From Apoderus coryli (lineage: Eukaryota; Arthropoda; Insecta; Coleoptera; Attelabidae), in contig OU452198.1 in NCBI GenBank assembly GCA_911728435.2, positions 35,803,902 through 35,867,901 of the forward strand: a stretch of DNA of 64,000 nucleotides, written 5' to 3'. Shown here piece after piece: positions 59,701 through 64,000 of this stretch. Positions within the stretch are counted from its first letter, which is position 1; every line of letters starts with the position of its first letter. The notes below the pieces were generated by a model. The model was not told where the DNA came from and ran no database searches. It saw only the letters and a list, made by a program, of their open reading frames with translations. The translations under genes were made by a program, and so were the position numbers.

Positions 59701-62411
59701 GGTGTAAGAGATAAAAATATATATTTCACTAAGCTTGATAATGAATAATGAAGTTAATTACAAGTATTTTCCTTGAAGTTTTATGTATTTAGTTATTTTT
59801 TGCCGTTATTTAAAATAAATTAATAGTAAAACAAACTAAAACAAGCTTTTCTAAAAATGCTCTAAAAAATCAAAATTTAATTTAAAGGTGCTGCAAAAAA
59901 ATTATAAGATAAAATGTATACAAATTAATCAAGTCTAGTCCTGTCTACTTGAAGTATTCGTGCTTGATACTTTGATGTTTGTGTGACTCACCGCCGTGTG
60001 TCGCATCGTCTCAATATTAAAATAATAATAAAATAGTAAACAGAGTTTTACAAAACAAACTTTAACATAATATGTTTTATAAAAGCTTTTAATGTGTTCT
60101 TATAAAACAAAATGCTTCTATAGCTACTCTATTATTATCTTTTACGGGAGTAATTTAAACATAACCTAAATTGAGCCCTTTGGTTATGTTATGTATGTTA
60201 TAATTGCCGTTATTAAAACGGTTTATCGAGTATCTTTAAGAGAGTTCGCGGATCTTGACGTAGAAAATTTGGCATTCATTGAGTATGGCAAAAAGCTTCT
60301 TTTACGAAAAATGTGGAACATTATACCATTGCCCATGATCGCATGTTTTCTCTTAGTTTTGCATTTTTTTCTAGCTCACTTGTTGTGCTTGAAGCATGAT
60401 ATTGATCACCAGGATAGGTATCCAATTCTCTATTTCGGCTACCCGCTCACCATCTAGTAATAATTCCTCCTGAGAATTTATCAGTGTCCACAATATTTTG
60501 TGGTGTCTTATTAATGTAAATATTGTCATTAATTTGATTAGATTCCATTACAGTTTCCTTCTCATTATTATAGTCACTAATGTTTTGCCTTTGATAATTT
60601 ATAATATTGTAGTAATTAAGTTTTAATTTGCTATTAAATGCACAACTGCTTTTAGTTTTTTTTTCCATTTGGACAACAATTTGAAATCAGTGTATAATAT
60701 AACAATAAATATCAGTTGAAAATAAATAAGACTATGTTATATATTAGTTCTAGGTAATGTTTATGACAGCATTTTAATTTTATAAATTATGCATTGGCAA
60801 CATATTTATTTTTTTATTGTTTTTAATAAAATAACTAAAAAACAATTTTGTAATTATTAATTTGCGCACAAATTTGCTCCACAAAACAAATCGCTCTTAA
60901 TAACGACAATAAAAAAACTATTTTATTATTACGAAATGTACTTTAACAGAATAATTTTATAATTGTTTTTAAAGGAACAAGTTAATCCAGACTAGTACTT
61001 TTACAAAATGCTTTTAAAACCAATTATCATTCGGAACAAATACGTCCTACAAAACGTATTTTATAAATGTTTATAAAATTGTTACGATATCATATTTTAT
61101 AACTATTTTATTATTTTGCTGTAAAAACGTTCTTAAAACAATTTTTCTCACAGAAAAGTTTAACACAGCAGTTTAATCACGAAATGAAACTTTAAAAAAC
61201 AAAAAAGTTTTAACTAAGCGGCAATAAAATAATTATAAAATATATTAGTTCTTTAAGAATGTCGAATTGCTAGTTGGGTTCGAACGAAGAAGAAGTCCAA
61301 GCGCCACCATCAAAAGTCCTGCTGCGATCGGGGGTCGCGACGAGAGCAGGATTGTGTGATCTGGATGCTCCCAGTGACAAACAGGCACAGAGTGTTAACC
61401 CACCCAAATCAGGGATGGCTCTCGTCTTCTAAGGGATTGCACGTTCACTGGAAGAAACATTTTCTCTGCAAGAAGCTACTCGACAACTTAAAAGCAGCAA
61501 AACGGCTGGCGCTGATGACATATCTCCTGAGCTTTTTAAAGAAGGAGGACCTGTGATATTGGAACATTCTCATGTTCTAATAACCAAAATATGGAACACC
61601 GAAACCGTGCCTGTTGAAATGCGATATGCCTCAATTGTCACTATATTTAAGAAAGGGGAAGTCACATGAGCAATATTGTCCTGTATAGGCATGGGTTTTA
61701 TAGACCTTGTCAAGGCGTTCGATTCTGTGAACCGTGAGGAGGATATTGAACCTCAATCCGAGATGGAGGCTAAGCATTTACGAAGGCCATCATCATTTGA
61801 AGAGCAGCGTCGACCACATGAGGATGCGAAGGGACGGCATCGAAGGGAGAGAACGCATCGATGGGGCCACCTACAACAGCCGGTAAATGGTGGGTGTGTC
61901 AATTTTGTGACAAGGTTTACGGTTCGAGGATCGGTCTTAGAGTTCACAACACAAATCCCTGAGTGAGTGAATGCTAAAGATTATCTGGGAATATGTAAAG
62001 TGGCATCCCTATGCCGATAAACCAAAAATAGTTGAGCCGAAATACAACGGGATATACAGCGAAAAACAGCTGCATCGGAAATCATATTCAAACATTATTG
62101 CTATAAAGTTATCTTTTACATAAAGCTAATTTCATGAATAATAAAAATATTTTTATGTGTTTTTTGCCGCCTCTCCAAAACACCCATCACTAACCTGCAG
62201 GTTTGCATATGAACATGTATGCAGCTCCGATAAATGGAAGATTAATTGGTCCGGGTACATTCCATGATGTGATTAGTTGTCTTCGCTTTTTCCACAGAAA
62301 CGTCAAGTAGATTGTCAGAAGTAAAATTGATAAGGCCATCAGCAGTATGGACTGGACGCTCCAAATCATTAACAGAATAAGTTTTGGCATATTGTAAGAT
62401 TTGGGGATCAT
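41626..62411 (-). CDS. cytochrome P450, CYP4 clan, complete 11-exon gene
   Basis: Eleven exons with matching phases total 1542 nt: 513 residues plus stop. In order: 62195-62411, 57802-57999, 57366-57548, 54550-54616, 54041-54167, 48431-48503, 46143-46240, 46017-46085, 43688-43853, 43447-43626, 41626-41789. Landmarks: N-terminal membrane anchor (8-40), proline hinge [11 protein letters not shown], helix-C WRRHR (142-146), ETLMG (200-204), helix-I AGTETT (321-326), ExxR ETLR (378-381), DPDRF (431-435) and haem loop [10 protein letters not shown] (451-460) with Cys458. All catalytic signatures are intact, so it should encode an ER-bound haem monooxygenase; the substrate is unknown. Helix I lacks the EGHDTT found in many CYP4 proteins, so clan rather than subfamily is claimed. 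The first Met is chosen at 62411; Met8 (62390) is an alternative. Introns span up to 5.5 kb and carry most of the transposons in this half. Confidence 0.92.
41790..43446. other. P450 intron 10, possible tRNA-derived SINE fragment
   Basis: 1.66 kb with no gene. At about 42045-42112 the sequence GGCGAAGTGTCTTAGACAAG, then CAAGACCTTAATCTTG and CACGGGTGAAATTC, resembles A-box, anticodon-arm and degraded B-box of a tRNA-like SINE head. Near 42340-42400 short GCAGC/TGATG repeats occur. Confidence 0.3.
43447..43626 (-). CDS. P450 exon 10: meander and haem loop
   Basis: 180 nt. Acceptor GTTTTAG, donor GTAATT. Encodes [20 protein letters not shown] and [13 protein letters not shown] with the haem-ligand Cys. 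Confidence 0.95.
43688..43853 (-). CDS. P450 exon 9: K helix ExxR
   Basis: 166 nt. Acceptor TTCTACAG, donor GTACGT. Encodes [34 protein letters not shown]-like pseudogene sits in the intron upstream. Confidence 0.93.
44332..45088 (-). pseudogene. THAP-domain gene remnant in P450 intron 8
   Basis: The first exon 45021-45088 encodes [15 protein letters not shown] and EEISFPR with a GTAAGT donor: the C-x(n)-C start and SFP of a THAP zinc finger. Downstream (about 44700-44850) the minus strand gives [13 protein letters not shown], a stop, then [11 protein letters not shown], matching the second half of a THAP domain, but with a frameshift that destroys the CxxH pair. Further pieces [20 protein letters not shown] (44487-44564) and [20 protein letters not shown] (44332-44426) keep splice-like borders. 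THAP proteins bind DNA and occur in P-element transposases and host factors. Treated as a pseudogene because of the stop and frameshifts. Confidence 0.5.
45540..45905 (+). pseudogene. Tc1 transposase fragment
   Basis: The plus strand encodes [14 protein letters not shown], [20 protein letters not shown] and [14 protein letters not shown] (first Asp region with decayed DES). There are several stops. No inverted repeats were found. Confidence 0.7.
46017..46085 (-). CDS. P450 exon 8: helix I oxygen-binding site
   Basis: 69 nt, 23 codons, phase 0. Acceptor CTTTCAG, donor GTACGT. Encodes [16 protein letters not shown] and GMYPDIQ. Confidence 0.9.
46143..46240 (-). CDS. P450 exon 7: start of helix I
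   Basis: 98 nt. Acceptor TTTTATAG, donor GTAGGT. Encodes [30 protein letters not shown]. Confidence 0.88.
46402..47650 (+). pseudogene. non-LTR retrotransposon 5' region and N-terminal ORF (R4/R2-like?)
   Basis: GC-rich block beginning GGCAGGGTGCCCAAACAA, preceded by a TAATAATAATAA run, with the same 5' segment as 40213-40545. A 168-codon frame (46723-47229) encodes [31 protein letters not shown] and a Pro/Arg-rich stretch; further pieces include [20 protein letters not shown] (about 47455-47515), like the region just before the RT domain in R4/Dong-type proteins. It ends before any polymerase motif. Class assignment is tentative. Confidence 0.55.
47690..47955. repeat. short MITE-like segment
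   Basis: TATAGGGTGTGCAATTTAAA at about 47733 and GACCACCCTGTAAAAT at about 47802 are inverted-type termini of a very short CACCCTGTA element. No gene. Confidence 0.35.
47960..48135 (+). pseudogene. mariner transposase central fragment
   Basis: Encodes [20 protein letters not shown] (first catalytic Asp in GDES) and [15 protein letters not shown], typical of mariner proteins but a different subfamily from the copies at 1 and 8372. Flanks are unrelated. Confidence 0.75.
48431..48503 (-). CDS. P450 exon 6
   Basis: 73 nt after a 5.5 kb intron that holds a mariner, a Tc3-type copy and two foldbacks. Encodes [17 protein letters not shown]. Donor GTAAGC. Confidence 0.83.
48760..49490 (+). pseudogene. 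Tc3/DUF4817-type transposase, third acidic residue deleted
   Basis: The plus strand gives [20 protein letters not shown] (HTH), [36 protein letters not shown] (first Asp), [18 protein letters not shown] (second Asp), then after NRWNGQGG jumps to [20 protein letters not shown] and [12 protein letters not shown]. The block with the third catalytic residue (normally NPLDFFLWG) is missing. At least three frameshifts. Same family as 27040-27847. Confidence 0.8.
49571..50592. repeat. 1 kb foldback with about 420-bp arms
   Basis: Left arm 49571-49985 and right arm 50165-50592 are reverse complements. The outer ends are TACAGGGTGTTAGTATATAAG and its near-complement at 50575-50590; the inner junctions are TGTAGGGGGCAT and ATGCCCCCTACG. 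The 180 bp spacer contains nothing recognisable. Frames at 50174-50362 and 50278-50493 are arm sequence. It lies in P450 intron 5. Confidence 0.85.
50747..51066 (+). repeat. copy of the CCCGCACA repeat family (left end)
   Basis: Begins TACTTTCCCGCACA and shares AAACGCTTTAACTAATTG, GCTAAATTTTGGTATATGCG, CCTGTGATAGAGGTGGACAC and GATACATCATTTTAAAGCA with 62771-63120. It is interrupted at about 51066 by the mariner that follows; its inverted counterpart is at 53811-53988. Confidence 0.75.
51075..52230 (+). pseudogene. Tc1/mariner-type transposase, near full length but broken
   Basis: The start ATG at 51084 ([20 protein letters not shown]) is followed by an in-frame TAA at about 51147, then a long frame to 51680: [56 protein letters not shown] (first Asp). 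A stop replaces Cys in VTVWxGLWAGG, a one-base loss in a T run shifts frame, and [14 protein letters not shown] (second Asp) is followed by a further shift with a small deletion before [20 protein letters not shown] (third Asp), ending near 52134. All three catalytic residues are recognisable; four lesions make it inactive. Confidence 0.88.
52231..53054. other. P450 intron 5 sequence, no gene recognised
   Basis: AT-rich. 52560-52620 resembles 26465-26520 (GTCACSCCAAAACT, GGTATAATATAAT), so a small unnamed repeat is shared. Confidence 0.4.
53055..53634. repeat. MITE with about 190-bp terminal inverted repeats, TA flanks
   Basis: Ends TGCAGGGTGTTTCAGAAAG and its exact complement at 53616-53634. 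Arms run to about 53240 and from about 53425. Flanking bases read CTA|TGCAGG and CCTGCA|TAG, consistent with a TA target duplication as in Tc1/mariner-type MITEs. No coding sequence. Confidence 0.8.
53811..53988 (-). repeat. copy of the CCCGCACA repeat family (inverted end)
   Basis: Reverse complement of part of 62771-63120: CGATGTATCAGTCGACCC, ATCACAGGGTTAAGGCGATTT, ACCAAAAGCTAATGGG, CATACAGACGCAGACTCGGG, ending GGGAAAGTA at 53988. With 50747-51066 it forms an inverted pair about 2.7 kb apart. Confidence 0.7.
54041..54167 (-). CDS. P450 exon 5
   Basis: 127 nt. Acceptor TTTTGTAG, donor GTAGGT. Encodes [18 protein letters not shown] and [17 protein letters not shown], matching the CYP4 helix F/G approach. 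Confidence 0.85.
54550..54616 (-). CDS. P450 exon 4: ETLMG micro-exon
   Basis: 67 nt. Acceptor TTTTTTAG, donor GTAAGT. Encodes [20 protein letters not shown]. Confidence 0.85.
55024..57170 (+). pseudogene. pogo/Tigger-like transposase, split by a Crypton insertion
   Basis: The N-terminal part (55024-55221) encodes [20 protein letters not shown] and [19 protein letters not shown], the psq-type HTH of pogo proteins, ending LGGHVGKL. The sequence resumes at about 56363 with [20 protein letters not shown] (CENP-B HTH), [33 protein letters not shown] (second Asp) and [14 protein letters not shown] (third Asp). Stops and frameshifts occur in the DDE part. The interruption is another transposon (55215-56345). 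No TIRs identified. Confidence 0.8.
55215..56345 (+). pseudogene. Crypton-like (DUF3504 tyrosine recombinase) element inside pogo
   Basis: ATG at 55493 opens a 106-codon frame ([40 protein letters not shown]). After a frameshift: [49 protein letters not shown] (the Arg in WRGGE is the first catalytic-type residue) and [13 protein letters not shown]. Another shift gives [19 protein letters not shown], directly followed by [12 protein letters not shown] and the C-terminal [14 protein letters not shown]. The H-x-x-R and Tyr region between them is deleted. Related host proteins exist (ZMYM/QRICH1-type), but the lesions indicate a dead mobile copy. Confidence 0.8.
57366..57548 (-). CDS. P450 exon 3: helix C
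   Basis: 183 nt. Acceptor ATTTTTAG, donor GTAAGT. Encodes [17 protein letters not shown] with the WxxxR haem-propionate contact. Confidence 0.9.
57802..57999 (-). CDS. P450 exon 2
   Basis: 198 nt. Acceptor TTGCAG, donor GTAAGT. Encodes [11 protein letters not shown], the beta-1 region, and [17 protein letters not shown], the usual CYP4 'GLL' turn before helix C. Confidence 0.9.
58105..58186 (+). pseudogene. tiny reverse transcriptase motif B fragment
   Basis: Encodes [18 protein letters not shown], the PQGSxLxPLLF motif of non-LTR reverse transcriptases. No other RT motif nearby. Confidence 0.6.
58250..58638. other. GC-rich block of unknown origin
   Basis: Base composition differs sharply from its surroundings. 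Contains a perfect 9-bp stem hairpin GGCCTGACT..AGTCAGGCC at 58326-58348. Open frames on both strands (90 and 84 codons) lack recognisable motifs. Probably the end of a retroelement, by analogy with 46402-46720. Confidence 0.35.
58639..61278. mobile_element. 2.6 kb TIR element of unknown class, rich in TTTATAAA
   Basis: The ends CCCAACTAACAATT (58639-58652) and AATTGCTAGTTGGG (61265-61278) are inverted repeats. Flanks are retroelement-like and GC-richer, while the interior is very AT-rich with dozens of TTTTATAAA/TTTATAAAA units clustered near both ends (58670-58930 and 60060-61140). A clear target duplication is not seen. Small frames inside: 59383-59469 (28 codons, [20 protein letters not shown]), 60191-60457 (+) and 60447-60668 (-, [20 protein letters not shown]); none is recognised. 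Confidence 0.55.
61290..61975 (+). pseudogene. RTE-type endonuclease/reverse transcriptase fragment
   Basis: Multiple frames give [20 protein letters not shown] (finger region), [18 protein letters not shown], a jump to [14 protein letters not shown] (motif A), another deletion, and a C-terminal zinc-finger-like [16 protein letters not shown] followed by RVHNTNP. Motifs B and C are lost. Non-functional. Confidence 0.75.
62195..62411 (-). CDS. P450 exon 1: membrane anchor and proline hinge
   Basis: 217 nt, 72 codons plus 1. Very hydrophobic from residue 10 to 39, then KKRRQ and the PGPxxLPxIG hinge. Donor GTTAGT. A CTTTTAG just upstream of the ATG could be the acceptor of a 5'UTR exon. Confidence 0.87.
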
Positions 62412-62770
62412 TTTGCCTACAGAAGTAGGAGCACCTAAAAGTAATCAAACTTATTGGTTATATCACGAAAAAGCAGCATATTTTTTATTTATTTCTTAAG
62501 TTTGAACTAGAATTAATAAAATAAAATTTTCAAAATCTACAGGGTGCACATTTTTGGGGTTCGTATTGAATTTTAGCCTACCAAACTAAGTAATAATTTA
62601 GAATCTCTGTTTAACTTAGAAAAAACTTTCTGGTGTCTTGTATGTTTTTCGATAACTGTACTGATTTGGAGAGCAATGAAATTTATTTGTAACAGAACGC
62701 TATTTTAAAAAGAGACACGTTTTAAATTTAGGATTACCTAGTTAAAAGTAGAGACTACATTTTATTTTAT

Positions 62771-63313
62771 TACTTTCCCGCACATGGAAAGTATTTTGAA
62801 CGCGCTAAAACAACATTGAAATAAAGACAAACCATTTTGAAGTTCCTTGAGACGATTAAGACCATTTCCAGATGGAAGTCTGTCTGCGTGTCTGTGTTTG
62901 TATGTATTTTTCCACGATAGCGCCTAAACGCTTTAAACAATTGCGCTAAATTTTGGTGTATGAGTTTGGGGAGTCCTAGGAGGAACCTATTACTTTTTGG
63001 TTGAAATCGCTTAACCCTGTGATAGGGGTGGACACAACCGCTAAATTTTCAAATAGCAGTAGGGTTCGAGTGATACATCATTTTAAAGCATTTTTATCTG
63101 CTTTACAGCGATAGGTCACTTTTGATATTTGCCTTCATAATTCTCGAGATAATTGAGTTTAAAATTGCACCAGTTAGGTAGTTGGAACGTATCTCATTAC
63201 AACTAAAATTAAATATATTCGAAGGGTACTGTGGCGTCATTGATAGAGCGTTTGCTTCGCATGCGGAAGGTTATGGGTTCGATTCCCATCTCGATTCCCT
63301 GTGTGGGAAAGTA
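62771..63313 (+). repeat. TIR-bounded element with tRNA-like 3' module (CCCGCACA family)
   Basis: Ends TACTTTCCCGCACATGG (62771-62787) and CCCTGTGTGGGAAAGTA (63297-63313) are inverted repeats with two mismatches. The body (62880-63100) matches copies at 28487, 50747 and 53811. The last 90 bp before the right end contain an alanine-tRNA-like sequence. It has no coding capacity, so a composite of MITE-like ends and a SINE-like pol III head. Confidence 0.7.
63224..63296 (+). tRNA. tRNA-Ala-like (CGC) pseudogene/SINE module
   Basis: Contains TGATAGAGCG (3' D-arm side), TTTGCTTCGCATGCGGA (anticodon arm with loop TTCGCAT, anticodon CGC) and ATGGGTTCGATTCCCAT (perfect T arm and B box GGTTCGATTCC). 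The acceptor strands do not pair and the D stem is imperfect, so it is not a functional tRNA but a tRNA-derived pol III promoter. Confidence 0.5.
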
Positions 63314-64000
63314 AAAAAACATTTATTAATGGAAAAAACACAAAAAGTCCGAAGATAAATAATAGTAATTTTAATTTTGAAAGGATTTGTTACCCAAAAA
63401 TTAAATCACTTCTAGGGAAGATGTCTATAATACCTATTGCTATATATTTATTACAAGAAACCTATCAGGATTTAAGTATTTACAATTTTATTTTCGCCCC
63501 AATATTGTGTGTATCATTTTTACACCACTTGACCCTATATGTCACGATTTATATGTAAATGGATTTTTTAAAATCTCATGAACTCACATAAAAATGTTCA
63601 TATTTATTGGTAAATACAAAGTATGCATCAACTTTCTCATTTCAAAAAAAATCCCGATGGCAGCCAGTCGGAAAAGTAGATTTTCGATTTAGTTATTTTT
63701 TATTTATACTTACTCTACTCCCACTATTAATAAACAAATATAATATTCTGACAAATATAACAAAAGTGTCATATTGACAGCTATTTTAACTGAAATACCC
63801 ATTATACTTTAATACATACGTAAGCACGGTCTTATTGTTATTTCACAGGTGTTTATTTGTCAAAAATAATTACAGGTGTAGCGGGTGATGATATTTTTTC
63901 ATTTTTTGTCACTTTATATTGACTTACATTTACTTAAATATGCCAGCGATGAAAAAACTCCCCAAAAAACATTGTAGATTTAAGTGCTCTATCATTTCAT
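63314..64000. other. no gene recognised
   Basis: AT-rich right margin. An 85-codon frame begun near 63301 has no motif. It may be the 5' flank of the P450 gene. Confidence 0.35.

Noticed and set aside
60191..60668. Two frames (88 and 73 codons) inside the TIR element, considered as genes
   Set aside because: Extremely AT-rich, no motif, no splice partners; kept only as notes to the element.
63224..63296. Functional tRNA-Ala gene
   Set aside because: T arm and anticodon arm are good, but acceptor strands do not pair and the D stem is faulty; it lies inside a repeat.
1..64000. CRISPR arrays, bacterial operons, prophage or plasmid functions
   Set aside because: Splice structure, transposon content and base composition are those of an insect nuclear genome; no regularly spaced direct repeats were seen.

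Overview
The window looks like an AT-rich insect nuclear genome. It has spliced genes with GT..AG introns and long introns, an insect Gas2-like (pickled eggs type) gene, a CYP4-clan cytochrome P450, and very many eroded insect transposons: mariner/Tc1, piggyBac, pogo, Crypton, Harbinger, Penelope and Jockey-like elements. A beetle or a similar TE-rich insect is my guess; the sequence does not settle the order. No bacterial-style operons, CRISPR arrays or phage genes are present.

Three host genes can be rebuilt exon by exon with consistent reading phase. (1) Plus strand, 13577-31978: the 3' six exons (521 codons) of a Gas2-like microtubule/actin linker. The GAS2 domain is split over two exons 10 kb apart, followed by a Ser/Pro-rich tail that ends in an SRIP motif. 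The CH-domain exons were not found and probably lie upstream of the window. (2) Minus strand, 37624-39352: a three-exon gene for a 162-residue protein with one N-terminal membrane segment and 17 cysteines. I recognise no family, and this is the most interesting uncharacterised gene here. (3) Minus strand, 41626-62411: a complete 11-exon, 513-residue CYP4-clan P450 whose introns are filled with transposons.

Layout. 1-13.5 kb is a graveyard of irritans-type mariners, two or three non-LTR retrotransposon remnants and palindromic (foldback) repeats. 13.6-32 kb is the Gas2-like gene; its introns hold a Penelope element inside a mariner, a piggyBac, a broken Tc1/mariner, a Jockey-like element and a long-TIR transposon. 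32-37.5 kb is a foldback plus AT-rich sequence. 37.6-41.3 kb has the Cys-rich gene, a Harbinger fragment and retroelement scraps. 41.6-62.4 kb is the P450, with a THAP-like pseudogene, Tc1/Tc3/mariner copies, two large foldbacks, a Crypton inside a pogo element, and a 2.6 kb TIR element of unknown class in its introns. 62.7-63.3 kb is an inverted-repeat-bounded element with an alanine-tRNA-like module at its 3' end.

Nearly all transposase and reverse transcriptase frames are broken, so the window reads as host genes embedded in old repeats, with several nested insertions that give relative ages. All calls come from reading the sequence; no database search was run.
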